A stretch of 42,574 nucleotides of DNA, taken from the NCBI GenBank assembly GCA_045654025.1, contig JAZOMO010000010.1:1-42574 (forward strand). Direction: 5' to 3'. A program made the translations under genes and the position numbers. Origin of the DNA: Scatosoma sp045654025 (GTDB taxonomy: Bacteria; Bacillota; Clostridia; Christensenellales; Borkfalkiaceae). Below, one piece after another: positions 14,446-23,478 of the stretch. The stretch's first letter is position 1. Each line of letters begins with the position of its first letter. The notes beneath the pieces are model-generated. The model saw nothing but the letters and a program-made list of their open reading frames with translations. It had not been told where the DNA came from and ran no database searches.

Positions 14446-17400
14446 TTAGGGGTTCGCTACTGCCGTTAAGAGTTCGTTAAGGTAGTCGATCATTTCCGAT
14501 ACGGTCAATTCGCCCAGCGTTACTTTTGTTCCGCTGTAAACTGTATTCTCGCCAACCTTGTTGACGATGCCCTTATTCAGAATGTCGCCTTTCTCTCCTT
14601 CCAGTTTAATCAATCCGTCGCCGTGCAGGTCGTTCAACGTGGCTTGGTCGATGTTCTGGGGAATATTGTCCATGGCCTCATTCATGTCTGCTAAGGCATA
14701 GAGGTGTTCCGTGCCAGAGCTGTCTTTGAGCAGGTACTTCCAAGCCCCCATCAGAGGGGAAGGCGCGGCTGTGCCATTATCGACAAACGTCCAGGTGCGC
14801 GTGCCGTCTTCGTTGTCTGTGTATTCGACTTCTCTCCAGACGTTTTCTGCTACTTCTACGGCCTTTACCCATTCGCCGTTAATTTCAGCGTAGGTGTAAA
14901 TGCTGTCGTCAGGCTCTTTGTCCATGACCGTTTGAATGGAGAGTTTTTGAACTTCCGTGCTCAGGTCACAGAGTTTTACGTCTTTGAGGTGGTAAAGAAG
15001 TTGTCCTTTCTTGGTTGCATCTTCGCCAAGGGCTTCTTGCAGGGTCAGCGCGTCAATCATGCCGTCGATGATTTTAGAGCTGTTGTCCATAAAGTCGCCT
15101 AACTTACGAACCTCGTAATCCGGATCGCCTTCAACGGGGTGGGTCATGTTATACAAGATATAATTCATCATTGCATCGTCGGGGTCGACGTTGTTGATGA
15201 TTTTCCGCATTTCGATATCTCTGATTAATTTGTCAGAGTTCGTGCCCATCAAATCGCCAACGGTGCGACGGTTGCTAGGATCGTAGGAAATCGTGTTGTC
15301 TGCGTTGATGATATAATCGTTGCCATATGCCAAGGCCAGCATAAAGGCGGGGGATTCGTAGGTTAAGTCTAACACGGTGTCCAAATAAACGGACTTTAAG
15401 AGGGAATGGGTATCCTTCATGTCGCGGATGGTGCGCGCATGATAATAAAACTCGTACGTTTCGGAATCAGGATCGTTGTCCTGCAGCCAAATGATCTGCT
15501 TATTTTCCCTATCCAGCGTGTAGTGGATACCTTCGGCGCCGTAGGCGAGCTGTATCATCAAGGAGTTGGATGCGCTAGTATCTTCCGTGAAGATATCAAC
15601 GTCCATCGCCGCCGCAAGCTCGATACGATCAATGTAGTTCTGCGCCGAGCTGCCACGCATATCGCGCAGTTGCGTCTTTCTGTAATATTGACGGGTGTCG
15701 TTACTTTCCGTATAATTCTGCGCGTCTTCCAGCGAGGAGAATACGTCATAGCCGCCGTTGGGATTTGCTTTGATATACTCTGTTACCTCTTCGCTAATTT
15801 TGACGGAGAAGATGCCTTTTCTCACCTCTTCGACCACCGAGCTGACGAGTTTGTATTCCTCGTTGTATACTTCCGTGCCTCTATAATAGTAGCGTTTGGG
15901 CAACATTTTAACGACAGTGCGAGGGGTATCGCCGTTAGTGTTGACTTCCGTCAAAACGTAGTGCGTCCCTTCGTTGCCGTACGCCAAGGCGCGCATTATG
16001 GGCGCGCTGTTTGCGTCAATATTCAACAACGTTTCTATCGTCATCTCGTTGAACATAGAATTGCCGTTTCCGTCCATCAAGTAGCCGATGGTGTTTTCGG
16101 AATACTCTTTTCCGTTTTCATCCTTCAGCCATTTCCAGTCGTCGTTAACGCCGTCGTTATCGGTATCGAGCAGTTCATAATTCACGCCCTCTTTACCGTA
16201 GACGAGGGTGATCATCAGTTTGTCTGTGTCAGCTTGAAGGGGGGAATTGACATTGAGGGCAGTTCCCAAAGGAATGTCCTTGATGATCTCTGTTCCGTTT
16301 GTGCCGCCCATTAGATCGTTGACGGTGGTCGGGGGATTAATAGGAATAATTTTGTTGTTTTCGATTCTGTAGTCAACGTCTTTTTCACCGTAAGCAACGG
16401 CAAGTACGATAGAATCGGAGTTCGCGGTCAGCTTTAAAATATCGCCGAGGGGGAGCGTGCCGATAATCGATAAGAGGTTTGCGTTTGTACCAAACACTTC
16501 GGAGATATACGGACCTTTGCGTGTTTGCGCTATGTCGTCAACGTATACTTGGTAGTACTGTAAGTTGCTGTCTGCGCGAAGGAGTTTTAAGGAGCAAATC
16601 AATTCTGCGTTTGCGTTGAATACTTCGTATTGATATTCAGGCGTGCCTTCGCAATCCTCGCACTGTTGAATGATATTTTCGTTTGCATCCTTCCAAAGGC
16701 TGTCGTCGACTTTGGTGAATTCTACGCCGTCAGGCGAGGTGAAGGTCATCGCTTCGGGGTCTGCGTTCAGTTGATAGGTCTTAGGCAAAGGCGTAATCGA
16801 ACCGTCTGCGTTCACCACAAAATCCACGTTCTCCTCACCGTAGATGAGGGCGCGGTTGATGGGGTCGCTGGTTTGGGTGTCGCCGATAGCTTCTACCAGA
16901 CTGTAAAAGGTAAGATTGTTCAAGCGTTTGCTCAGCAGGTCAGAGTTGGTCAGCGTGTCGATGGTAGCAGGGGTAGAGTTACCCAACATCTTTATCGTGC
17001 CGTCTTCTAAGGTTATGTAATCCTCACCGGGCTCACCGTAGCAAATTATTGCGAGGACGCCCTCGACGGGGTTGTTCGTAGTCTTTTCGATCAAGCGCGC
17101 GACGTTCGTGTTTTTGACTGTCTCGCCGAGAAAATCCCCAAGAGTGGAGAAGGGGGTAGACATCAACGCGTTGTAATCGATGGTGATGCCGAATTCGGTA
17201 GCAGAATCAATCAACGTCTGTACACTCTTGCCGACCATGGGCGAGATTTGGTTCAGGGTATTCAGGGTGCCCGTTCCGTCCTGCAACTGACCGACGGTGC
17301 CAACAATTGTTTCCACTAAACCGAGTACGGTGGAATCGCCGTACTGTGCGTTGATATATTGCGTGTAATCAATCTCCAGCCCGGCAAGGTCGTTTACCGT

Positions 17401-17613
17401 CCCGACGGCATCCTTGATGTGTACCTTCGCAACGGCGTAGTAGCCTAAGCCAACGATGCCGCCGAGGGTGCCGACGATACCCATAATAAAGCCGAGGAGT
17501 AAGCATAAAATCTTACCGAGAATACCGCTCTTTTTCTTCGGCTTTTCTTCGCCTCGTTCTCTACGACGGGCTTTTTGGTTGCTTCTGTTGTTCGATCTTC
17601 CTTTTTTTGCCAT
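14446..17613 (-). CDS. large membrane-anchored protein with YG repeats, unknown
   Basis: A 1055-residue protein that I do not recognise. Residues 1-30 are strongly basic, a single membrane segment rich in Gly and Leu covers about 32-60, and the rest is acidic and predicted to lie outside the cell. At least seven copies of a motif of the form LAYGxEGxHY-x-Leu/Ile are seen near residues 191, 258, 407, 472, 543, 691 and 763, with a weaker one later. Most are followed by a short strand-turn such as NADGSI and by a helix containing a DLM or DLL pair. Spacing is irregular (about 65-150 residues). The end (VTLGELTVSEMIDYLNELL) is helical. No enzyme motif is visible. GGGAG lies 8 nt before the ATG. 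It is monocistronic. Confidence 0.7.
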   Translation of the reverse strand: MAKKGRSNNRSNQKARRRERGEEKPKKKSGILGKILCLLLGFIMGIVGTLGGIVGLGYYAVAKVHIKDAVGTVNDLAGLEIDYTQYINAQYGDSTVLGLVETIVGTVGQLQDGTGTLNTLNQISPMVGKSVQTLIDSATEFGITIDYNALMSTPFSTLGDFLGETVKNTNVARLIEKTTNNPVEGVLAIICYGEPGEDYITLEDGTIKMLGNSTPATIDTLTNSDLLSKRLNNLTFYSLVEAIGDTQTSDPINRALIYGEENVDFVVNADGSITPLPKTYQLNADPEAMTFTSPDGVEFTKVDDSLWKDANENIIQQCEDCEGTPEYQYEVFNANAELICSLKLLRADSNLQYYQVYVDDIAQTRKGPYISEVFGTNANLLSIIGTLPLGDILKLTANSDSIVLAVAYGEKDVDYRIENNKIIPINPPTTVNDLMGGTNGTEIIKDIPLGTALNVNSPLQADTDKLMITLVYGKEGVNYELLDTDNDGVNDDWKWLKDENGKEYSENTIGYLMDGNGNSMFNEMTIETLLNIDANSAPIMRALAYGNEGTHYVLTEVNTNGDTPRTVVKMLPKRYYYRGTEVYNEEYKLVSSVVEEVRKGIFSVKISEEVTEYIKANPNGGYDVFSSLEDAQNYTESNDTRQYYRKTQLRDMRGSSAQNYIDRIELAAAMDVDIFTEDTSASNSLMIQLAYGAEGIHYTLDRENKQIIWLQDNDPDSETYEFYYHARTIRDMKDTHSLLKSVYLDTVLDLTYESPAFMLALAYGNDYIINADNTISYDPSNRRTVGDLMGTNSDKLIRDIEMRKIINNVDPDDAMMNYILYNMTHPVEGDPDYEVRKLGDFMDNSSKIIDGMIDALTLQEALGEDATKKGQLLYHLKDVKLCDLSTEVQKLSIQTVMDKEPDDSIYTYAEINGEWVKAVEVAENVWREVEYTDNEDGTRTWTFVDNGTAAPSPLMGAWKYLLKDSSGTEHLYALADMNEAMDNIPQNIDQATLNDLHGDGLIKLEGEKGDILNKGIVNKVGENTVYSGTKVTLGELTVSEMIDYLNELLTAVANP

Positions 17614-17703
17614 AGAAAAACTCCCTTCGCCGCTATCGTACGCTGCGGCGGTCGTGTGCGCCTAAGCTTGTGTATACACGCCCACGATATATAATACAAG
17701 GCT

Positions 17704-17732
17704 ATTATAACGCATACCTGTTTAAAAAGCAA
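17704..17732 (-). promoter_or_regulatory. sigma-A promoter of the YG-repeat protein gene
   Basis: The minus strand reads TTGCTT (17727-17732), a 17-bp spacer and TATAAT (17704-17709). The leader is about 85 nt and contains a GTGTATACAC palindrome and a GC-rich hairpin. Confidence 0.75.
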
Positions 17733-17742
17733 GTGTTTTGCA

Positions 17743-17782
17743 GAAAAAAAACAAGCAACGGCAGGGTTTTGCCGTTGCTTGC
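17743..17782 (-). terminator. terminator of the phosphoribosyltransferase gene
   Basis: Hairpin CAAGCAACGGCA/TGCCGTTGCTTG, followed on the minus strand by T7. Confidence 0.85.
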
Positions 17783-17801
17783 CAAATTGTCATTTTATCA
17801 A

Positions 17802-18344
17802 TTAGAGAAGGGGGATTACGCCAAGGTAGATGATATCTTCACGCTTTGCGGCGTCGCCCTCTGCTAAAACGAAGGCTTTTTTATGCAGGATACCGCCAGC
17901 CTTTTCCACCAACGCCTCAAGCCCCAGTAGGGATGCGCCCGTAGACACTACGTCGTCTACGATGGCAACCTTTTTGCCTTTCAACAGTTCGACGTCATGC
18001 TTGGAAAGGTACAGCTTTTGTTCCTTGCCCGTCGTAATCGAAGCGTCAATCGAAACCTCGATGCCGTCCTGCACGTACAGCTTTTTGCTCTTGCGCGCTA
18101 CGGCGTAATATCTCTGTCCCAGCTCACGGGAAACGCAATGCGCCAACTGTAAGCCCTTCGATTCTGCGGTCAGTACGACTTCGCAGTCCTCTAAATGCTT
18201 TGCAAGGAGCTTTGCGCAATGTTCGGTCAGCTCGTTGTCGCCGTGTAAGTTGAAGAAGGCGATGTTGATGCCCGAAGGAAGGGGGAGAATGGGTAATTCG
18301 GCTTTGAAGCCCTCGAAATCCACTACGTATACTTTATCGCTCAT
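17802..18344 (-). CDS. phosphoribosyltransferase family protein (adenine/xanthine PRT-like)
   Basis: A 180-residue type I phosphoribosyltransferase. The PRPP-binding loop VAIVDDVVSTGAS is clear, as is an upstream VVLTAESKGLQLAH (the PPi-loop region) and ARKSKKLY. The length and the TAESKG segment are closest to adenine or xanthine PRTs used in purine salvage, but the base cannot be fixed by eye. I chose the ATG at 18344 (MSDKVYVV), with AGGCAGG upstream; the longer frame would run through the promoter. It is monocistronic. Confidence 0.82.
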   Translation of the reverse strand: MSDKVYVVDFEGFKAELPILPLPSGINIAFFNLHGDNELTEHCAKLLAKHLEDCEVVLTAESKGLQLAHCVSRELGQRYYAVARKSKKLYVQDGIEVSIDASITTGKEQKLYLSKHDVELLKGKKVAIVDDVVSTGASLLGLEALVEKAGGILHKKAFVLAEGDAAKREDIIYLGVIPLL

Positions 18345-18405
18345 AGGTAAAACCTGCCTTTGTTTTGTATTTGGCTCTGTGACAGAGCTTAGTCTTTCTA
18401 CTATC

Positions 18406-18434
18406 ATTGTAGCAGTTTTCTTACAAAATGTAAA
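18406..18434 (-). promoter_or_regulatory. sigma-A promoter of the phosphoribosyltransferase gene
   Basis: The minus strand reads TTTACA (18429-18434), a 17-bp spacer and TACAAT (18406-18411). A small hairpin GCTCTGT/ACAGAGC lies in the leader. I saw no purine or preQ1 riboswitch. Confidence 0.75.
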
Positions 18435-18497
18435 CCCCTTAGCGATAAAAAATAAAAAAATTTTCCCGTATCTTTTCGGCTTCCTCAAAAAAGTCGA

Positions 18498-18526
18498 TTG
18501 ACAAACGGCGGTCGTTGTGTTAGAAT
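18498..18526 (+). promoter_or_regulatory. sigma-A promoter of recX-birA-nnr
   Basis: TTGACA (18498-18503), a 17-bp spacer and TAGAAT (18521-18526), divergent from the phosphoribosyltransferase promoter. Confidence 0.8.
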
Positions 18527-18571
18527 AATACAGCCAAACGTGCCGCAGAGTGCAAAAAAGGAGAACGCCAA

Positions 18572-19195
18572 GTGGAAATTACCGCCATCACCCCCCAAGT
18601 CAAAGACAAAGCCCGTTGCTCGATTTACGTAGACGGGCGGTTTTATTGTGGACTGGCGCTGGAAACGACGGTCAAACACCGCCTCAAGGTCGGACAGAGC
18701 GTTTCGGAAGAGTTTTTAAACGAAATCCAGTTGGAGAGTGAAAAGCGTACCGCATTTGATAAGGCGCTCACTCACCTTTCTGCCACCCAAAAGACGGAAA
18801 AGGAGATGCGTGATTATCTGCAAAAGAAAGGGTATTTACCTGCCACGATTGAATACGTTTTAGAGAAACTGCGTGGCTATGATTTTGTCAACGACGAGCA
18901 ATACGCTAAGGCGTACGTTTCGGCGAAGTCGGGGCGCAAGGGGGAACGATTGTTGCAAAGAGAACTGCGTGCGAAGGGCATTTCCGACGAGGCGGCAGAG
19001 GCGGCGCTTTCGGGGCTGGACGAAGACATGCAGATAGAGGCGGCGAAGGCGATATTAGAAAAATATTTGCGCGGCAAGGCGTCGGATACGGCTACCTTGC
19101 AAAAGGCGTATAGACATTTGTTGTCGAAGGGCTTTTCCTTCGACGTGGCAAAGTCGGCGATGTCGGGTTTACAGGAAATAGAGAATTTTGAATAA
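18572..19195 (+). CDS. recX: RecX regulatory protein
   Basis: A 207-residue protein that modulates RecA filaments during recombination and SOS. It has three repeats of the RecX three-helix unit; hallmark segments are ALTHLSATQKTEKEMRDYLQKKG, YDFVNDEQYAKAYV and a C-terminal AYRHLLSKGFSFD. The start is GTG with AAAGGAG 8 nt upstream; no closer ATG fits. recA is not nearby. birA follows 18 bp later, so the two are probably co-transcribed. Confidence 0.88.
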   Translation: MEITAITPQVKDKARCSIYVDGRFYCGLALETTVKHRLKVGQSVSEEFLNEIQLESEKRTAFDKALTHLSATQKTEKEMRDYLQKKGYLPATIEYVLEKLRGYDFVNDEQYAKAYVSAKSGRKGERLLQRELRAKGISDEAAEAALSGLDEDMQIEAAKAILEKYLRGKASDTATLQKAYRHLLSKGFSFDVAKSAMSGLQEIENFE

Positions 19196-19213
19196 AATGG
19201 GGGCAGGTACGAG

Positions 19214-19918
19214 ATGAATTATAAGACATATCGGTTTGAAAGTATCCCCTCTACGCAGGATTTTTTGCGTGAAAAGCGCGCGCTTGGCGAGAACGCCGTG
19301 GCGGTTGCGCGGTCGCAAAGCGGCGGTAAAGGCACGAAGGGACGTTCGTTTGAAAGCAAGGAAGGGGGGCTTTGGCTGTCCATTTTGCTCTTTCACGAGG
19401 GCGTGGCGGCGCAGGACGGCTTTTTGATGATGGCGCGCTCTGCGGTGGCGGTGTGTAAAACGCTGGAAAGCTATGGCTTACAGCCCAAAATCAAGTGGGC
19501 GAACGACGTGCTTGTTGGCGGCAAAAAGATATGCGGCGTGCTGACGGAGAACGTATGCAAGGGGGATAGGATTGCCTCGACGCTGTTTGGCATCGGGCTG
19601 AATATCAACAATACTCTGGGCGAGGAATTGCAGGAGATTGCGACTACGATGCGTGCGCAGACGGGCGAAACTTATGATGTAAAAGAGGTGGAGGAGAGAT
19701 TGCTCGGCTACTTCTTTGCGCCCTTTGCCTTTGTGGAATATGCGGAAAGGCTGGCGTTTTTGGGGCAAGAGGTCGTCTTCTGCCTGGGAGAAGAAACGTT
19801 TTCGGCGACCCTTATCGGGGTTAGCGAAAGAGGAGAACTACTGCTTGAAAAGGACGGGCAGAAGCAAAGGTATGCCTACGGCGAAATATCGCTGGCGAAA
19901 GGACGGAAAAGGGTATGA
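19214..19918 (+). CDS. birA: biotin--[acetyl-CoA-carboxylase] ligase
   Basis: A 234-residue biotin protein ligase that activates biotin with ATP and attaches it to carboxylase carrier domains. Visible motifs are the biotinyl-AMP loop GGKGTKGRSF, the catalytic KWANDVLVGGKKICGVLTE region and GIGLNINN. There is no N-terminal winged helix, so this is the ligase-only form that does not act as a biotin-operon repressor. Its stop overlaps the next start by 4 bp (ATGA). Confidence 0.9.
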   Translation: MNYKTYRFESIPSTQDFLREKRALGENAVAVARSQSGGKGTKGRSFESKEGGLWLSILLFHEGVAAQDGFLMMARSAVAVCKTLESYGLQPKIKWANDVLVGGKKICGVLTENVCKGDRIASTLFGIGLNINNTLGEELQEIATTMRAQTGETYDVKEVEERLLGYFFAPFAFVEYAERLAFLGQEVVFCLGEETFSATLIGVSERGELLLEKDGQKQRYAYGEISLAKGRKRV

Positions 19919-21429
19919 GATACGTATTGACAACCGAACAGATGCGTGAGGCGGATGCCTTTACCGTGCAGGGCTTGGGTGTGCCTACGCTGGAGTTGAT
20001 GGAGAGGGCGGGCTCTGCCTTAAAAAAAGAGGCGGAACGGCTTGCGCCAACGGGCAGAATTTTAATCGTGTGCGGCGGTGGAAACAACGGCGGCGACGGC
20101 TTTGTGTGCGGCAGATTATTGCTTGCCGCAGGCAGAGAGGTGGACGCCGTTTTCTTTGCAGAAAAACGCACGCACGAATGCGCAATTACCTTATCTGAAT
20201 TTATGCTGAACAACGGCAAAGTGTTCGACCAAATCCCTGACGGGGAATACGCCCTGGTCGTGGATTGTCTCTTTGGGACGGGGTATCGCTATCGCGAGGA
20301 TGAGCGCACGGCGGCGGCAATCCGCAAAATCAATACCTTAAAAAAGCGGGGTGCAAAGGTGCTGTCTGCCGATATCCCCTCGGGTGTTTGCGGCAACAGC
20401 GGTCTTGCCAAGGGCGAGGCTGTGGACGCTGATTGCACCCTGTGCCTTGGGGAGATTAAGGCGGGGGCGGTGCTTGCGGACGGCCTGGATTATGCAGGAG
20501 AAATCGTGCGCGCGGACATCGGGATTGTGTTGCCTTCCTTCGATGCGGAAGGGCACGGCTATGCAAGGCTGGTAGAAGAACAAGAGGTTGCCCAGCATAT
20601 CCCTCGTAGAAAACGCAATTCACACAAGGGCAATTATGGCAAAGCGACGATTATCGCCGGCAGTGAAAGGTACACGGGCGCGGCGTATCTGTCTGCGGTG
20701 GCGGCGGTGCGCAGCGGCGCAGGATATACGACCTTGTGTTTGCCGAGCGCGCTCTATCCGCTGTTTGCGTTAAAAATCCCCGAAGCATTGTTAAAAACAA
20801 CAAACGACGGGGGCAGGTACGCGTATAACGAAGAAATATTAGCGGAAATCCCTAAGGGTGCGGTGGCGTACGGTATGGGCATGGACGTCTCCGAAGACGT
20901 TGCTAAGGGGGCAGAATATCTGCTTTCCCACCACGAGGGAACGCTGATTTTGGATGCGGATGCCTTAAATTCTTTGGCGGCGTACCGCAAGGATAGCTTA
21001 TCGTGGCTGCTCAAAAATGCAAGCTGTGAGGTGGTACTCACGCCCCACCCCAGAGAGTTTGCCCGCCTCATCGACAGACCGTGCGAAGAGGTGGTGGAAA
21101 ACGCCTTGTCCTTGGCGCAGGAGTATGCGAAAACGTGGAACGTGACGGTGCTTTTGAAGGGCGCGGCGACCATTTTGACGGACGGCAAGCGTACCCTGAT
21201 TAGTACCAGCGGTACGGCTGGTCAAGCCAAAGGGGGTAGCGGCGACGTGCTGTCGGGGGTGATAGCAGGGCTTTGCGCCTCGGCATTGAACGGCTTTGAC
21301 GGGGCGGTGTGCGCGGCGTATCTGTGCGGAAAGGCGGCTGAAATTGCCACCGCAGACATCGGGGAATATTCCCTGACGGCAAGCGACATCGTAGGGTATC
21401 TTGGAAAGGCGTTTTTAGCGTTGCGCTGA
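19915..21429 (+). CDS. nnr: bifunctional NAD(P)HX epimerase/dehydratase
   Basis: A 504-residue two-domain repair enzyme. The N-terminal epimerase (about 1-210) has CGGGNNGGDGFVCGR and the DCLFGTGY segment. The C-terminal ATP/ADP-dependent dehydratase has the NSHKGNYGKATIIAGS start, DADALN, TPHPREF and GGSGDVLSGVIAGL. Together they restore damaged, hydrated NADH and NADPH. It is translationally coupled to birA by an ATGA overlap and is the last gene of this operon. The next gene is convergent, 2 bp away. Confidence 0.93.
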   Translation: MRYVLTTEQMREADAFTVQGLGVPTLELMERAGSALKKEAERLAPTGRILIVCGGGNNGGDGFVCGRLLLAAGREVDAVFFAEKRTHECAITLSEFMLNNGKVFDQIPDGEYALVVDCLFGTGYRYREDERTAAAIRKINTLKKRGAKVLSADIPSGVCGNSGLAKGEAVDADCTLCLGEIKAGAVLADGLDYAGEIVRADIGIVLPSFDAEGHGYARLVEEQEVAQHIPRRKRNSHKGNYGKATIIAGSERYTGAAYLSAVAAVRSGAGYTTLCLPSALYPLFALKIPEALLKTTNDGGRYAYNEEILAEIPKGAVAYGMGMDVSEDVAKGAEYLLSHHEGTLILDADALNSLAAYRKDSLSWLLKNASCEVVLTPHPREFARLIDRPCEEVVENALSLAQEYAKTWNVTVLLKGAATILTDGKRTLISTSGTAGQAKGGSGDVLSGVIAGLCASALNGFDGAVCAAYLCGKAAEIATADIGEYSLTASDIVGYLGKAFLALR

Positions 21430-21431
21430 GC

Positions 21432-22196
21432 CTACTTTCCAAAGATACGCACGGCGGCGGACGTCGCCACCATCGCAAATCCAACGACGAGATAATAATA
21501 AGGAAACGGCGAAAACAGTGAGGAGAGAAGAAGCAACGCGCCCCCGGTTAAAAAGGGCTTTGCGTTGCTTTTTTGCATCCATAAAGAAAACCGACGTTTT
21601 TTCTTTTTTTGGAACGCCTCTTCCCCCTTGTACCTTTCAGGTAGCCGTTCGTTTTCCTTTAATTTTAGGTAGATTGTAGGCAGGGTAAGTACCTTCATTG
21701 AGAGGGCGGCAGACAACCTTTCCGCCGTTTTATCCAGCTGGTTGCAAAGGAGCACGAGGGCGCGGTTTTCGCCCAAGGAAAGCAGGGGTGATAATTCGTC
21801 TGCGGTCAGCGGAGAGAGGGTGAAGCGGCAATCGACGACTTGGCTGTCCGTGTAGAAAAACGGCTGGGGTAAGGACGGCTCTTTTTCGTTCAGTTCTTCC
21901 CCGATGAGGACGGGTGCGTTTTCGGCAAGAAATTCGTATTTTTCCTTGGGAGAGAGCAGGGTGAGGTGGAGTGTTAGCTGCTCCATCTGCCGTTTTTCGT
22001 CTGCTTTCCATACGGTAACTGCGTGCTTTTTTTTGAGGTATGACCAAGTGAGCATACTTACACCCACGCCAAATAGAAGACTGACGATAGCAGACCAAAG
22101 CAGTGGGACTTGGCGGTAGCGAAGATAGCATAGACAGGGCAAAAATGCGGCGGTGAACGCAAAGGCGAGGTCGGAAAAATAGGCGAGTTTTTTCAT
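21432..22196 (-). CDS. membrane protein of unknown function
   Basis: A 254-residue protein. Two hydrophobic segments lie in the first 50 residues (ending in CYLRY and TWSYL) and two near the C terminus (about 205-250). Between them is a cytoplasmic region of about 150 residues with no motif I recognise, ending in a cluster of lysines and arginines (KKKKRRF). The longer frame to 22400 was rejected because it would cross the promoter and overlap nadD; MKKLAYF at 22196 has AAGGAG. It is a single minus-strand gene between nnr and nadD, both on the plus strand. Confidence 0.7.
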   Translation of the reverse strand: MKKLAYFSDLAFAFTAAFLPCLCYLRYRQVPLLWSAIVSLLFGVGVSMLTWSYLKKKHAVTVWKADEKRQMEQLTLHLTLLSPKEKYEFLAENAPVLIGEELNEKEPSLPQPFFYTDSQVVDCRFTLSPLTADELSPLLSLGENRALVLLCNQLDKTAERLSAALSMKVLTLPTIYLKLKENERLPERYKGEEAFQKKKKRRFSLWMQKSNAKPFLTGGALLLLSSLFSPFPYYYLVVGFAMVATSAAVRIFGK

Positions 22197-22244
22197 AAAA
22201 TTCTCCTTTCTCTCTTTTTTTGCCAAAAAAATGACGGTGTAAAC

Positions 22245-22273
22245 TTGAAAAAACAAAAAAAATGATATATAAT
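22245..22273 (+). promoter_or_regulatory. sigma-A promoter of nadD/yqeK-rsfS
   Basis: TTGAAA (22245-22250), a 17-bp spacer and TATAAT (22268-22273). Confidence 0.75.
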
Positions 22274-22336
22274 AGGATTGTAAGGGGTGTTTTATCCCTC
22301 TAAGACGATATCGAAAAAGGACAGAGGGCTTTGCGT

Positions 22337-23476
22337 ATGCGTATAGGCATCTTTGGCGGGTCGTTCGACCCCATTCACAACGAGCATATTTCGCTGGCAA
22401 AGCAGGCGATAGACGACCTTGGCCTTGATAAGCTGTTGGTCATCCCTGCGGCGAACCCTCCGCATAAGCCTTGGCGCAAGCTGACCTCGGACGAACAGCG
22501 GTTGGAATTGTGCCGTCTGGCGTTTGCAAGCGAGGAGAAAATTTTCGTCAGCGATTATGAGATTTTATCGGGTGGGACAAGCTATACCTACCTAACCTTG
22601 CGCCATTTTAAGGGTCTGTACCCTGAGGCGGAATTCTACCTCTTGGTGGGTACGGATATGTTGCGGAATTTCCCGTACTGGAAAAATCCCGAAGAGATTT
22701 TAGGAAACTGTACTTTGGCGGTCTGCGCCCGTGCGGAAGACGAGGACTGGGCGACCCGTGAACAAGCGGATTTTTACGGTCGTTTTGGAAAAAATTTCAT
22801 TGTGCTCTCCTACGAGGGAAAGGACGTTTCTTCCACCCAAATTCGTGTTTTGGCGGGGGCAGGGTTTGATATAAGCCCCTATACGGCTGAAAATTGCGCC
22901 GAATATATCCGTGCGAACGGACTGTATAAGGTCAAGGGTGGCGCAGAGGCGCTTGCCCTGCAAAAGCCGGGTCGGCAGGCGCATACCCTGCGTGTAGCAA
23001 AGCTTGCGGCGGAGCGTGCGGCGGGCTTGCCGATCTTGGAAAAAAAGGCGGTGCAGGCGTGCCTTTTGCACGATTGTGCGAAAAACCTAAGCATGGACGA
23101 CCCGCTACTTAAAGGGTTTGTTGCGCCAAACGATTGTCCGCCTGCGGTGATGCATCAGTACGCAGGGGAATACGTCGCGAGGACGGCGTTGGGCGTGACG
23201 GACGAGGAAGTGCTGTCGGCGGTTGCTTGCCATACCAGTGGCAAAGAGAATATGTCTTTGCTTGACAAGCTGGTATTCCTTGCGGACTTGGTCGAAGAAG
23301 GCAGGTCGTATGCGGGCGTAGAACGGTTGCGGCGGCTGTTTTGGGAGGATATAGATAAATGTCTATTGCAATCCTTGAAGGAAACCGTGGAATATTTAGA
23401 GGCATCGGGGCAACCCGTCTACCAAAAGACGGTGGCGGCGTTGCAATATTGTGAAAAAGAACAAAAAGGAGAATGA
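22337..23476 (+). CDS. nadD: nicotinate-nucleotide adenylyltransferase fused to YqeK HD hydrolase
   Basis: A 379-residue fusion. Residues 1-200 are NadD, which makes deamido-NAD from nicotinate mononucleotide and ATP: GIFGGSFDPIHNEH, the PPHKP loop and VSSTQIR (ISSTxIR class). Residues about 210-379 are an HD-domain protein of the YqeK type, a symmetrical Ap4A hydrolase: HTLRVAKLAAERA, LLHDCAKNL, HQYAGEY and ACHTSGKENMS. In Bacillus these are two adjacent genes. I preferred the ATG at 22337 (GAGGG 8 nt upstream) to the TTG at 22331. It is coupled to rsfS. Confidence 0.92.
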   Translation: MRIGIFGGSFDPIHNEHISLAKQAIDDLGLDKLLVIPAANPPHKPWRKLTSDEQRLELCRLAFASEEKIFVSDYEILSGGTSYTYLTLRHFKGLYPEAEFYLLVGTDMLRNFPYWKNPEEILGNCTLAVCARAEDEDWATREQADFYGRFGKNFIVLSYEGKDVSSTQIRVLAGAGFDISPYTAENCAEYIRANGLYKVKGGAEALALQKPGRQAHTLRVAKLAAERAAGLPILEKKAVQACLLHDCAKNLSMDDPLLKGFVAPNDCPPAVMHQYAGEYVARTALGVTDEEVLSAVACHTSGKENMSLLDKLVFLADLVEEGRSYAGVERLRRLFWEDIDKCLLQSLKETVEYLEASGQPVYQKTVAALQYCEKEQKGE

Positions 23477-23478
23477 AT

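Noticed and set aside
18345..18497. Purine or preQ1 riboswitch before the phosphoribosyltransferase
   Set aside because: The leader after the mapped promoter is about 55 nt with one small hairpin and no conserved riboswitch core.
22197..22400. N-terminal extension of the minus-strand membrane protein to 22400
   Set aside because: It would cross the nadD promoter and overlap the nadD coding region; AAGGAG supports the start at 22196.
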